NCBI GenBank assembly: GCA_023388335.1
Contig: JAEWGL010000229.1
Location: forward strand, 1 to 31,333
DNA length: 31,333 nt
From: Pseudomonadota bacterium
GTDB taxonomy: Bacteria; Pseudomonadota; Gammaproteobacteria; Pseudomonadales; Pseudomonadaceae
Direction: 5' to 3'
Both the position numbers and the translations under genes were made by a program. Positions 22,613-30,577 of the stretch are shown in pieces. Positions within the stretch are counted from its first letter, which is position 1; every line of letters begins with the position of its first letter. The notes beneath the pieces are model-generated. The model had not been told where the DNA came from and searched no databases. It worked only from the letters and a program-made list of their open reading frames with translations.

Positions 22613-23626
22613 CTAGAAGCCTTCCAGAACGATCTTGCCCTTGGCCGTGCCGCTTTCCAGCAAGGCATGGGCGCGGCGCAGGTTGGCGGCATTGATGGTG
22701 CCGAAGTGCTCGCCCAGGGTTGTTTTCAGCACCCCGGTGTCGACCAGATCGGCCACGCGTTCGAGCAGCTTGTGCTGCTCCAGCATATCCGGCGTCTCGA
22801 ACAGCGAGCGGGTGTACATGAACTCCCAGTGCAGCGACAGGCTCTTGCGCTTGAGCTTGACCACGTCCAGCTGTTGCGGATCATCGATGAGCGCCAGCTT
22901 GCCTTGCGGCGCCAGGGCCTCGACCAGTTGTTCCAGGTGTTGGTCGGTCTGGGTCAGGCTAGCCACATGGGTCACGCTGTCGATACCCGCGGCCTTGAGC
23001 TCAGCGGCCAGCGGTTGGCTGTGGTCGACTACGACATGGGCGCCGAGATCGCGGGCCCAGGCTTGGGTCTGCGGGCGCGAGGCACTGCCGATGACCTGCA
23101 GGCCCGTGAGCTGACGGGCCAATTGGGTGAGGATCGAGCCGACGCCCCCGGCGGCACCGACGATCAGCAGGCGCTGGCCCAGATCGGTCTTGCCTTCGCT
23201 AATCCGCAGGCGCTCGAACAGTAGCTCCCAGGCGGTGATGGCGGTCAGCGGCAGCGCAGCCGCTTCGGCAAAGCCCAGGCTTTTCGGCATGTGTCCGACA
23301 ATGCGTTCATCCACCACGTGCAGTTCGCTATTGCCTCCGGCGCGGGCGATGGACCCGGCGTAGTACACCTTGTCGCCCGCGCGGAACAGACTGACCTCAC
23401 TGCCCACCGCACGCACCACGCCAGCGACATCCCAACCTAGCACCTTGGCGGCGCCGTCCTCGGGCTGGACGTTGCGGCGCACCTTGGTATCGACCGGGTT
23501 TACCGAGATCGCCTTGACCTCCACCAGCAGGTCGCGGGGCCCAGGCTCGGGGGTTGGCAGTTCGACATCCTGTAGCGCGTCTGGGTGGTCGATCGGTAGA
23601 GACTGGTAATAGGCGATGGCCTTCAT
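22613..23626 (-). CDS. Zinc-type alcohol dehydrogenase-like / quinone oxidoreductase (MDR)
   Basis: A 337-aa medium-chain dehydrogenase/reductase. The start MKAIAYYQSLPIDHPDALQDVELP, the block VKAISVNPVDTKVR and the NAD(P)H-binding motif IVGAAGGVGSILTQLAR (about residues 152-168) fit the zinc-binding alcohol dehydrogenase family 1 group (TIGR02817-like) close to quinone oxidoreductases. The usual catalytic zinc ligands are absent (VNPVDTK where ADH has a Cys), so NADPH-dependent quinone or enone reduction is more likely. The ribosome site GGAAA precedes the ATG at 23626. A LysR regulator is divergent across 113 bases, a standard arrangement for induction by the substrate or an oxidative or electrophilic signal. 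Confidence 0.9.
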   Translation of the reverse strand: MKAIAYYQSLPIDHPDALQDVELPTPEPGPRDLLVEVKAISVNPVDTKVRRNVQPEDGAAKVLGWDVAGVVRAVGSEVSLFRAGDKVYYAGSIARAGGNSELHVVDERIVGHMPKSLGFAEAAALPLTAITAWELLFERLRISEGKTDLGQRLLIVGAAGGVGSILTQLARQLTGLQVIGSASRPQTQAWARDLGAHVVVDHSQPLAAELKAAGIDSVTHVASLTQTDQHLEQLVEALAPQGKLALIDDPQQLDVVKLKRKSLSLHWEFMYTRSLFETPDMLEQHKLLERVADLVDTGVLKTTLGEHFGTINAANLRRAHALLESGTAKGKIVLEGF

Positions 23627-23698
23627 GAAGGTTTCCTCGGTGCAAAGACGAAGGGCCCATGATTGGTGTTTTGACTCTTGGTTAAAAGCCGATAAAAC

Positions 23699-23725
23699 TT
23701 GATGATCCTTCAACATTATTTTGAA
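23699..23725. promoter_or_regulatory. Candidate LysR operator in the divergent region
   Basis: Two overlapping inverted repeats: TTGA-N7-TCAA (23699-23713) and TTCAA-N7-TTGAA (23709-23725). They sit 15 to 40 bases before the LysR start in an AT-rich patch. LysR proteins bind such interrupted dyads (T-N11-A), so autoregulation and control of the dehydrogenase are plausible. Confidence 0.45.
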
Positions 23726-23739
23726 AATTCGAGGTGTGG

Positions 23740-24657
23740 GTGCGTTTCGATGATCTCTTGCTGTTCGTGCGCGCGGTCGATTTAGGCAGCCTCTCGGCGG
23801 CTGGGCGATTGCTCGACCTCTCGCCAGCGGTCGCCAGCGCCGCGCTCAAGCGCCTGGAGTCACAGCTGGGGGTGCGCCTGCTGGCGCGCTCGACCCGCAA
23901 CCTGCGCCTGACCGCCGAAGGCGAGCGCTTTCTCCAGCATGCGCGCGACGCGCTAGGCAGCCTTGATGAAGGCCGCCGCGCCGTGGCTCAGGATCAAGAA
24001 GGCATCGACGCCACCTTGCAGCTGTCGGCACCCTCGGATTTTGGCCGCAACGTGCTGCTCCCCTGGCTCGACGTGCTGCAAAGCGAGCATCCGCGCTTGA
24101 GCCTACGGCTGCTGCTGGGTGATCGCAATGCCGATCTGTTCCGCCAGGCTGCGGATGTGGCGCTGCGCTACGGCGCTGCGCAAGACTCCAGCCTGGTGGC
24201 CTTGCCCATCTGCCCGGACAATCGTCGGGTGCTCTGTGCCTCTCCTGCCTATCTTTCGCGCCATGGCGAGCCGCAGGCACTGGGCGAGCTGGTGCAGCAC
24301 AACTGCCTGCTCTATCAGCTGGGCAGCAGTGCGCATGACGACTGGCGCTTCACCGAGGGTGAGCGTGAACTCAGGCTGAGCGTCAGCGGCGACCGGTTCT
24401 GCGACGACGCCGATGTGGTCCGGCGCTGGGCGCTGGCCGGATGCGGAATTGCCTACAAGTCCTGGCTGGACGTGGCGGCCGATGTGCAGGCGGGACGGCT
24501 GCGGCTGGTGCTGCCGCACCTGCGTGGCGAGCCTGCGCCGCTCAACCTGATGTGCACCCATCGCAGCCAGCTAGGCAAGCCGGTGCAACTGTTGCTGACG
24601 ATGCTCAGGACGCGGTGCCAGGCGCTGCTGGCAGCGCGGGACGCTTATGTCCGGTGA
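23740..24657 (+). CDS. LysR-family transcriptional regulator
   Basis: A 305-aa LTTR. The N-terminal winged HTH is clear (FDDLLLFVRAVDLGSLSAAGRLLDLSPAVASAALKRLESQLGVRLLARSTRNLRLTAEGERF), and an effector-binding domain follows (SAPSDFGRNVLLPWL, DVALRYGAAQDSSLVALPI). Two GTG starts are possible, 23734 and 23740; I chose 23740 because GAGG (23731-23734) then lies at a good distance, giving MRFDDLLLF. The gene is divergent from the MDR dehydrogenase and probably controls it. It resembles the CrgA/DmlR-like subgroup that regulates a neighbouring oxidoreductase. Inducer unknown. Confidence 0.92.
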   Translation: MRFDDLLLFVRAVDLGSLSAAGRLLDLSPAVASAALKRLESQLGVRLLARSTRNLRLTAEGERFLQHARDALGSLDEGRRAVAQDQEGIDATLQLSAPSDFGRNVLLPWLDVLQSEHPRLSLRLLLGDRNADLFRQAADVALRYGAAQDSSLVALPICPDNRRVLCASPAYLSRHGEPQALGELVQHNCLLYQLGSSAHDDWRFTEGERELRLSVSGDRFCDDADVVRRWALAGCGIAYKSWLDVAADVQAGRLRLVLPHLRGEPAPLNLMCTHRSQLGKPVQLLLTMLRTRCQALLAARDAYVR

Positions 24658-25103
24658 CGGGTGAAGCGCCAGCAGGGCTGAGGAATCATCGCTTTTGCTT
24701 GCCTCCTTTTTTTGAGCTGGCTGTCGGTGGTGTCCTACCTGGCAGGTTATCCCTGGGATTCCCATCGGCCTATCGGCCTCACTGATGCAGGGCCGCGCTG
24801 AAATTACCGGGTAGGTGTCGCGCGGGCATCAGGCTCGACGCGGACCTGCCAAGGGTCGCCGACCCATGGTTTTCGGTGCCCCAGCCGCACCCGGCGAGCG
24901 GCTTATACTGCCGTCGGCAGCCAGTGCCAGCGAGAGATGCTTCCATGCCAAGGAACAGCGCATGAGGTTTTCTGGTACGTAGCCTATGCCGGGTACCAGG
25001 TTCAGACGACCGACGATGCTCTGGTCAAGGAGCTTCGCGACACGTGCTGCCCACACACGCTTAATCAACCGATATCGCACGTGATCTCGCAGGGAGTTGA
25101 GAT
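24658..25103. other. 446-base stretch with no certain gene
   Basis: Between the LysR and ArsR-type genes. It contains a T-run (24707-24715) that may help end the LysR transcript, a -10-like TATACT (24904-24909) without a good -35, and the possible 56-codon ORF described separately. On the minus strand an 83-codon frame (24829-25080) is also open but lacks recognisable content. Base composition is more mixed than in the flanking genes. No tRNA, repeat or transposase remnant was recognised. Confidence 0.6.
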
Positions 25104-25107
25104 ATGA
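24937..25107 (+). CDS. Possible 56-aa ORF overlapping the ArsR-type start
   Basis: An ATG frame of 56 codons (MLPCQGTAHEVFWYVAYAGY at the start) ends with a TGA that overlaps the ATG of the ArsR-type gene as ATGA (25104-25107), the layout of translational coupling. The product would have three Cys, two of them adjacent (CCPH), and no known motif. Against it: third-position GC is only about 60%, well below the neighbours, and the ribosome site (AGCGAGAG) is too close and weak. It could be a leader peptide, a decayed gene fragment or chance. Confidence 0.25.
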   Translation: MLPCQGTAHEVFWYVAYAGYQVQTTDDALVKELRDTCCPHTLNQPISHVISQGVEI

Positions 25108-25829
25108 AAGCAGTCAGCAGTATCAGTCAGATCGCCGGCCTGATGGCCGATCCCAAGCGCAGCGCCATGTTGTGGGCATTGATCGATGGCTCGGCGCGGC
25201 GTGCCGACGAACTTGCGGTCATGACCGGGCTGACCTCTTCCTCGGCGTGCGCGCACCTGGCCCTGTTGTCCGCTGGCGGGTTGCTTCGCCTCGAGGCCCG
25301 CGGGCGCAAGCGCTACTTCCGCCTGGCCACCCCAGAGGTGGGGGCGGCAGTCGAAGCGTTGGCCAGCGTGCAGGTCGAGGCCCGATCGCTCAAGCGCCGC
25401 GAAAGTGTGCTGACGCCGTTGGATATCCCGTTGTCCATGCGTCGGGCCCGGCGTTGTGGCGATCACCTGGGCGGCGAGCTGGCGGCAGACCTGTACCAGC
25501 GGTTGGTGGAGGCTGGCTGGCTGGATGGCAGCGAGGGGCAGCAGGTCGTCAGCCTGGAGGGACGTGCGCAGCTGGCGAACATTGGCCTCTACATCGATGC
25601 CCTGGCGCCTGGCCAGCAGCGCAGTTGCGTGACCTGCAACTGCTGCAGCGAATGGACCGACAAGCGCCCGCATCTGGGCGGCAGCCTGGGGCAGGGGTTG
25701 CTCAAGCTGTTTCTGCAATCAGGCTGGATTCGCGAACAGGAGTGTTCCAGGGCGCTGCAGATCACCGCCAGCGGCTTGTGCCACATCAACCGCATCGCCC
25801 GACTGGCACCGGTGGCGCAGGCCCTGTAG
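25104..25829 (+). CDS. ArsR-type winged-helix regulator with Cys-rich C-terminal domain
   Basis: A 241-aa protein, more than twice the length of classic ArsR. The first 80 residues are a winged HTH (IAGLMADPKRSAMLWALIDGSARRADELAVMTGLTSSSACAHLALL, then GRKRYFRLA as the wing). The remainder has the RRARRCGDHLGGELA and EWTDKRPHLGGSLGQGLL blocks of a family of long ArsR-like regulators, usually annotated only as helix-turn-helix proteins. The C-terminal part holds a Cys cluster, C175-x2-C178-x-C180-C181, plus Cys118, 214 and 226, which could bind metal or respond to thiol stress; classic ArsR metal sites in helix 3 are not evident. The ribosome site GGGAG is 8 bases before the ATG. Target unknown; no transporter is adjacent. 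Confidence 0.88.
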   Translation: MKAVSSISQIAGLMADPKRSAMLWALIDGSARRADELAVMTGLTSSSACAHLALLSAGGLLRLEARGRKRYFRLATPEVGAAVEALASVQVEARSLKRRESVLTPLDIPLSMRRARRCGDHLGGELAADLYQRLVEAGWLDGSEGQQVVSLEGRAQLANIGLYIDALAPGQQRSCVTCNCCSEWTDKRPHLGGSLGQGLLKLFLQSGWIREQECSRALQITASGLCHINRIARLAPVAQAL

Positions 25830-25902
25830 CTGGCCTGCGCCGGGGATCGAGGGCGAAGGGCGGTTGCCGTGGCGGCGGCGCTGCGGCTCGGCCGGCAGGG
25901 GG

Positions 25903-26853
25903 TTACTTGACGAGGCGGGCGTCCAAGCTGTTCTGCGCCAGGCGGCGTGCCTGGTCCTGGGTCATGCCCAGGTGGGTGTGCAGGGCATGGAAGTTCTCGG
26001 TGACATAGCCACCGAAGTACGCCGGATCATCCGAGTTCACCGTGACCTTCACACCGCGTTCGAGCATGTCGAGGATGTTGTGCTGACCCATGTGTTCGAA
26101 CACGCACAGCTTGGTGTTGGACAGCGGGCACACGGTCAGGGGGATTTGCTCGTCGATGATACGCTGCATCAATCGCTCGTCCTCGATCGCCCGCACCCCG
26201 TGGTCGATGCGCTGGATCTTGAGCAGGTCGAGGGCTTCCCAGATGTACTCGGGCGGGCCTTCTTCACCGGCATGGGCGACGGTCAGGAAGCCTTCGGCGC
26301 GGGCGCGGTCGAACACGCGCTGGAACTTGCTCGGTGGGTGGCCTTTTTCGGAGCTGTCCAGGCCGACGGCGACGAACGCGTCACGGTAGGGCAGGGCCTG
26401 GTCGAGGGTCTTCTGCGCTTGGTCTTCGCTCAGGTGGCGCAGGAAGCTCAGGATCAGCCCGCTGCCGATACCCAGCTGCTCGCGGCCGTGCTTGAGGGCG
26501 AGGTTGATACCGTTGAGCACGACTTCGAAGGGCACGCCACGGTCGGTGTGGGTCTGGGGATCGAAGAAGGGCTCGGTGTGGATGACATTCTGTGCTTTGC
26601 AACGTTGCAGGTAGGCCCAGGTCAGGTCGTAGAAGTCCTGCTCGGTGCGCAGCACGTCCGCGCCTTGGTAATAAAGATCGAGGAACTCTTGCAGGTTGTT
26701 GAAGGCATAGGCGCTGCGCAGGGCTTCCACATCATCCCATGGCAGGGCGATCTTGTTGCGTTCGGCCAGGGCGAACAGCAGCTCAGGCTCCAGGGAGCCT
26801 TCAAGGTGCAGGTGCAGTTCGGCCTTGGGCAGGGCATTGAGCCAGTCGTACAT
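25903..26853 (-). CDS. add: Adenine deaminase (adenosine deaminase family, PA0148-like)
   Basis: A 316-aa zinc amidohydrolase. The metal site is seen as ELHLHLEGS (His14, His16), VAHAGEEG and NSDDPAYFG. The segment VGLDSSEKGHPPSKF and the overall length place it with the bacterial/fungal adenine deaminase subgroup, whose P. aeruginosa member PA0148 was shown to deaminate adenine to hypoxanthine rather than adenosine; automatic annotation often calls it adenosine deaminase, which explains the symbol. The ATG at 26853 was chosen over an upstream extension of 22 codons because it gives the conserved N-terminus. It is divergent from the cation antiporter gene, and an 8-oxoguanine deaminase lies beyond that, so purine salvage or cleanup is the likely theme. 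Confidence 0.9.
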   Translation of the reverse strand: MYDWLNALPKAELHLHLEGSLEPELLFALAERNKIALPWDDVEALRSAYAFNNLQEFLDLYYQGADVLRTEQDFYDLTWAYLQRCKAQNVIHTEPFFDPQTHTDRGVPFEVVLNGINLALKHGREQLGIGSGLILSFLRHLSEDQAQKTLDQALPYRDAFVAVGLDSSEKGHPPSKFQRVFDRARAEGFLTVAHAGEEGPPEYIWEALDLLKIQRIDHGVRAIEDERLMQRIIDEQIPLTVCPLSNTKLCVFEHMGQHNILDMLERGVKVTVNSDDPAYFGGYVTENFHALHTHLGMTQDQARRLAQNSLDARLVK

Positions 26854-26980
26854 GGTGTTGGCATCTCGATCAGGAACGGTTGGCGCCATTCTACAAGAGG
26901 TTGCCGGGTGTGCGGGCACCGGCTACCCGGAACCTTGGCCGGGCGGCGACAGTCCCTATCCCAGGCCCGGAGGACCGCTG

Positions 26981-28066
26981 ATGCTTGATCTATTGAAACA
27001 GGAGACATACCTGCTGCTGGCCATTGTCCTCGCCGCGGTTGCCTGGCCACTGGAGCCGCAACTGGTCGCGCACGGGCATGGCGTTGCACTGCTGGCCGGC
27101 GCAGTGCTGGTGGCCGCGATCGTCTGCGCCTCGATGCGCGTGGCCTATCATGCCGAGGTCCTGGCCGAGCAGGTGGGCGATCCGTACGGCACGATGATCC
27201 TGACGCTGTCGGCAGTGCTGGTGGAGGTGGTCATCCTGGCGATCATGATGAGCAACCAGGCTTCACCGACACTGGTGCGCGATACCATCTATTCGGCGGT
27301 GATGCTCGACATCAACGGTATTCTCGGCCTGGCCGCGCTGATGGGCGGGCTCAAGCATGGCGAGCAGTCGTACAACGACGATTCGGCGCGCACCTACAGC
27401 GTCATGATCATGACCGCCATGGGCGTGTCGATGGTCGTTCCGGAATTCATCCCCGAGGGCGACTGGAAGCTCTACTCGGCGTTCACCATCGCGGCGATGC
27501 TGGTGCTCTATGCGTTGTTCCTGCGCATGCAGGTCGGTCCGCACAGCTATTTCTTCAGCTACAGCTACCCACAGAAAAAACGCCGTGCGCCGGCCACCGT
27601 GGCGCCCGGTGGGAACAAGGCACGCTCGATCGCGACCCTGGTCTGTGGCGTGGTGGTGATCGGTTTGCTGGCGGAGGTGATGTCGCAGGCCTTGGATTAT
27701 GGCCTGGAGGGCAGCGGCGCACCGCCGGTGCTGATGGCCATCGTGGTCGCGGCGATTTCCGCCGCGCCAGAGATCCTCACCGCGCTGCGGGCAGCGCTGG
27801 CCAACCGCATGCAATCGGTGGTCAACATCGCCCTGGGTGCCTCGCTGTCCACGGTGATCCTGACGGTGCCGCTGATGGAGGCGATGGCGTTGTACACCGG
27901 TCAGCCGTTCCAGATGGCCATGACCCCGGTGCAGACGGTGATGATCTTCATCACCCTGATCGTCTGCGCCATCAACCTCAACGATGGCCAGACCAACGCG
28001 ATCGAGGGCATGACCCACTTCGTGCTGTTCGCCACCTTCATCATGCTGGCCACGCTCGGCCTTTGA
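26981..28066 (+). CDS. Calcium/sodium:proton antiporter, ChaA/CaCA family
   Basis: A 361-aa inner-membrane protein with about eleven hydrophobic helices. The two alpha repeats of the CaCA superfamily are visible: GTMILTLSAVLVEVVILAI in the first half, and AAISAAPEILTALRAAL followed by NIALGASLSTVILTVPL in the second, with the acidic residues (VEVV, APEI) that bind cations. This resembles ChaA and the y4hA 'ionic transporter' group, which exchange Ca2+, Na+ or K+ for protons. The ATG at 26981 has GGAGG 7 bases upstream; an open frame further upstream lacks membrane character. It stops two bases from the stop of the convergent 8-oxoguanine deaminase and is divergent from the adenine deaminase. 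Whether it is functionally tied to purine metabolism is not apparent. Confidence 0.9.
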   Translation: MLDLLKQETYLLLAIVLAAVAWPLEPQLVAHGHGVALLAGAVLVAAIVCASMRVAYHAEVLAEQVGDPYGTMILTLSAVLVEVVILAIMMSNQASPTLVRDTIYSAVMLDINGILGLAALMGGLKHGEQSYNDDSARTYSVMIMTAMGVSMVVPEFIPEGDWKLYSAFTIAAMLVLYALFLRMQVGPHSYFFSYSYPQKKRRAPATVAPGGNKARSIATLVCGVVVIGLLAEVMSQALDYGLEGSGAPPVLMAIVVAAISAAPEILTALRAALANRMQSVVNIALGASLSTVILTVPLMEAMALYTGQPFQMAMTPVQTVMIFITLIVCAINLNDGQTNAIEGMTHFVLFATFIMLATLGL

Positions 28067-28068
28067 GG

Positions 28069-29424
28069 CTAGCCGGCGATGAGCTGCGCCGCGGCCTGGC
28101 GGTGGTCGGCGATCAGGCCCTGGATATCCATGCCTTCGATCTGGCCGTCGATGACCCGCCAGTGGCCGCCGACCATGACCCGGTCGGCGCGGTCGGCACC
28201 GCACAGCAGCAGCGCCGACAGCGGATCGTGGCTGCCGGAGAAGCGCAGCTCGTCGAGCTTGAACAGCGCAAGGTCCGCCTGCTTGCCGACCGCCAGTTCC
28301 CCGATGTCGCTACGCCCGAGCAGGCGCGCCGACCCGCGGGTCGCCCAGCCCAACGCCCGCTCCGGGGTGATCTGTTCGGCGCCGTAGCGCAGACGTTGCA
28401 GGTACAGGGCCTGGCGGGCTTCGAGGATCATGTTCGAGGCATCGTTGGACGCCGAGCCGTCGACTCCCAGGCCAACGGGCGCGCCCGCCGCCTCCAGATC
28501 GACGGTCGGGCAGATGCCGGAGGCCAGGCGCATGTTCGAGGTCGGGCAATGACAGATACCGGTGCCGGCGGCGCCCAGGCGTGCGATTTCATCGGGGTCG
28601 AAGTGGATGCCGTGGGCGAGCCATGTGCGTGGCCCGAGCCAGCCCACGCTGTCCAGGTAGTCCACGGTGCGCAGGCCGAAGCGCTGCAGGCAGAACGCTT
28701 CTTCGTCCAGGGTTTCGGCCAGGTGGGTGTGCAGGCGCACGTCCAGTTCCTCGGCCATCGCCGCGCTGTCTCGCATGATCTGTGGGGTGACCGAGAAGGG
28801 TGAGCAGGGCGCCAGGGCGATCTGGATGCGCGCGCCCTCGCCGCGCTCATGGTAGCTGTGGATAAGTCGCTGACTGTCAGCCAGGATCACTTCGCCCTGT
28901 TGCACTGTCTGCTGTGGCGGCAAGCCACCGTCGGCTTCGCCCAGGCTCATCGAACCGCGGGTGAGCATGGCGCGCATGCCCAGCATGCGCACGCTCTCGA
29001 CCTGCACGTCGATGGCGTTGTCCAGCCCTTCAGGAAACAGGTAGTGGTGATCGGCCGCGGTGGTGCATCCCGACAGCAGCAGTTCAGCCAGGGCCACTCG
29101 GGTGGCCAGTTCCAGCTTGGCCGGGGTCAGGCGTGCCCAGACCGGGTAAAGGGTTTTGAGCCAGGGGAACAGGGGTTGATTGACCACCGGCGCCCAGGCG
29201 CGGGTGAGGGTCTGGTAGAAATGGTGATGGGTGTTGATCAGGCCGGGCAGCACCACGTGCTCGCGGGCGTCGAAGACTTGGGTGACCGGGGCCGTCGGGC
29301 TTTCACCCAGGGCAAGCAGCTCGCTGATGCGGCCGTTTTCGATAACCAGACCGCCGCGGGCGTCGAGGGTGTTGGCGGTGAAGATGGCGAGGGGGTTTTT
29401 CAACCAGATGCGGGTCGCAGGCAT
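28069..29424 (-). CDS. 8-oxoguanine deaminase (TRZ/ATZ amidohydrolase)
   Basis: A 451-aa amidohydrolase of the cytosine deaminase/TRZ-ATZ group. Metal ligands appear as NTHHHFYQTLTRAW (about residues 64-77), LHTHLAETLDEE, and LGVDGSASNDASNM. Close resemblance to P. aeruginosa PA0142, shown experimentally to be 8-oxoguanine deaminase, supports conversion of 8-oxoguanine to uric acid, disposing of an oxidised base. Related enzymes act on guanine, isoxanthopterin or s-triazines, so specificity is inferred. The start at 29424 has GGAG before it. An SDR gene lies 120 bases upstream on the same strand. Confidence 0.9.
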   Translation of the reverse strand: MPATRIWLKNPLAIFTANTLDARGGLVIENGRISELLALGESPTAPVTQVFDAREHVVLPGLINTHHHFYQTLTRAWAPVVNQPLFPWLKTLYPVWARLTPAKLELATRVALAELLLSGCTTAADHHYLFPEGLDNAIDVQVESVRMLGMRAMLTRGSMSLGEADGGLPPQQTVQQGEVILADSQRLIHSYHERGEGARIQIALAPCSPFSVTPQIMRDSAAMAEELDVRLHTHLAETLDEEAFCLQRFGLRTVDYLDSVGWLGPRTWLAHGIHFDPDEIARLGAAGTGICHCPTSNMRLASGICPTVDLEAAGAPVGLGVDGSASNDASNMILEARQALYLQRLRYGAEQITPERALGWATRGSARLLGRSDIGELAVGKQADLALFKLDELRFSGSHDPLSALLLCGADRADRVMVGGHWRVIDGQIEGMDIQGLIADHRQAAAQLIAG

Positions 29425-29502
29425 GGTGCCGGCTCCTCTGAAAGTGGGTTCAGGTTAGCCAGCTCAGTGTTGCCCTGTCTGCTGATCCAGGTCCGCCGCG
29501 GG

Positions 29503-29530
29503 GGCGAGGCTTGGAGTCTACTGCCTCGCC
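29503..29530. terminator. Hairpin between the SDR and 8-oxoguanine deaminase genes
   Basis: GGCGAGGC (29503-29510) and GCCTCGCC (29523-29530) with a 12-base loop, 14 bases after the SDR stop (read on the minus strand). No U-run follows on the minus strand, so its strength as a terminator is uncertain. Confidence 0.4.
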
Positions 29531-29544
29531 AAGCGGCTTTCAAT

Positions 29545-30228
29545 TCACCAGGTCAGCGCCTCACCTTTGTAGTTGATGAAGCGCAGGCCGCCGTTGCCGC
29601 TCTGCGCCTTGATTTGCTCGAGCATGCCGCGGGTGCTGGTGAGGACGTCGATCTCGGCGCTCTCGCCGCCCATGTCCGTCTTCACCCAGCCGGGGTGCAT
29701 GGCCAGCACGCAAAGGTCAGGACGCTGCAGTTGCACGAAGAAGCTGTTGATCATCGAATTCAGCGCGGCCTTGCTGGCCTTGTACAGGCAGACCTCGGCG
29801 CCGTCGGGAATCGCCACGCTGCCCAGGATCGAGCTCATGAAGGCCAGCACGCCGCTGTCTTCGCGGACTTGGCCGACCAGGCGCTGGGCCACACGGATCG
29901 GTGCGACGGCGTTGGTCATGAACAGCTCGCCGACATCCTTGAGCTGGGCGCTGTCGGGGTCCTGCGGTTGGGGGCCCATGACGCCGGCGTTGACGAACAC
30001 CAGGTCGAAGGTTTCGCCTTGCAGGGTTTGCTGCAGGGCGTCGAGCTGGGCGATGTTGTTCATGTCCAGGGTTTCGATGCGCACGCCTGGCTCCTGGCCA
30101 AGGGCGCCGGGGTTCTGTGGATCACGGACGGTGGCGGTGATGTTCCAGCCATCTTCACGCAGGCGCTGCACCAGGCCAAGACCCAGTCCGCGGGATGCGC
30201 CGATGATGAGGGCGTTTTTGTAAGACAT
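29545..30228 (-). CDS. Short-chain dehydrogenase/reductase (CsgA-like SDR)
   Basis: A 227-aa SDR. The cofactor loop is IIGASRGLGLGLV (about residues 8-20), NAG is in VFVNAGVMGP, and the catalytic Tyr-Lys is in CLYKASKAALNSM with SSI as the upstream serine. The C-terminal block LAMHPGWVKTDMGG is typical of the C-factor (CsgA)-like single-domain SDRs. Substrate unknown; NADP(H) is suggested by the Arg in the glycine loop (ASRG). The ATG at 30228 has GGAG 8 bases upstream. It seems to be a single gene, followed by a hairpin and preceded by a 387-base intergenic region with repeats. Confidence 0.9.
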   Translation of the reverse strand: MSYKNALIIGASRGLGLGLVQRLREDGWNITATVRDPQNPGALGQEPGVRIETLDMNNIAQLDALQQTLQGETFDLVFVNAGVMGPQPQDPDSAQLKDVGELFMTNAVAPIRVAQRLVGQVREDSGVLAFMSSILGSVAIPDGAEVCLYKASKAALNSMINSFFVQLQRPDLCVLAMHPGWVKTDMGGESAEIDVLTSTRGMLEQIKAQSGNGGLRFINYKGEALTW

Positions 30229-30376
30229 GGGAAGGCTCCTTGAAATGGGCAGTGGCAGGGGAATGAGCATAATGCAGGGTAGCCAGAGAATCCTGGCGCA
30301 GACGCATCACTGGTCGAAAAATGTACAGGGCTTGCGAACCCAGGCCGTACTCAGGTGTGGCGCAGGGGTTCACCGG

Positions 30377-30406
30377 TTATCCACAGTCTACTCCACAGTA
30401 ACTGTG
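30377..30406. repeat. DnaA-box/hairpin element, copy A
   Basis: TTATCCACAG (30377-30386) is a consensus DnaA box. It is followed at 30394-30406 by the inverted repeat CACAGT-A-ACTGTG. Copy B, 201 bases downstream, has the same order and much the same sequence. Confidence 0.65.
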
Positions 30407-30509
30407 AGCAAGTGGCGGGGCGTTGAAATGGCGGGTTTCAGAGTGATTGCAGGCCGCTTGCTGGGGATAACTTCACGGTATTCAGTCGCTTGGCGCCCCG
30501 TCATCAGAT

Positions 30510-30530
30510 TCTGATCAAAATATGATCAGA
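30510..30530. promoter_or_regulatory. Perfect inverted repeat TCTGATCA-AAATA-TGATCAGA
   Basis: Eight-base perfect arms around a five-base AT spacer, in an AT-rich patch inside otherwise GC-rich DNA. The symmetry and size are typical of an operator for a dimeric repressor. A TetR-type gene end lies nearby at 31210-31333, but no link can be shown from sequence. Confidence 0.5.
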
Positions 30531-30577
30531 TCTCTCAAGCCCAGATGTTTCAAGGCTTGCGAGGGTATGCCCCAAGC

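Noticed and set aside
24658..24720. A strong Shine-Dalgarno-like AAGGAGG on the minus strand followed by a short ATG frame (MIPQPCWRFTRHRT)
   Set aside because: Only 14 codons, pointing into the LysR gene, with an overlong spacing of 12 bases; the matching T-run on the plus strand is better explained as the end of the LysR transcript.
24829..25080. An 83-codon minus-strand frame in the LysR-ArsR gap
   Set aside because: No recognisable domain, no clear ribosome site, and it competes with another open frame on the opposite strand; neither is supported by composition.
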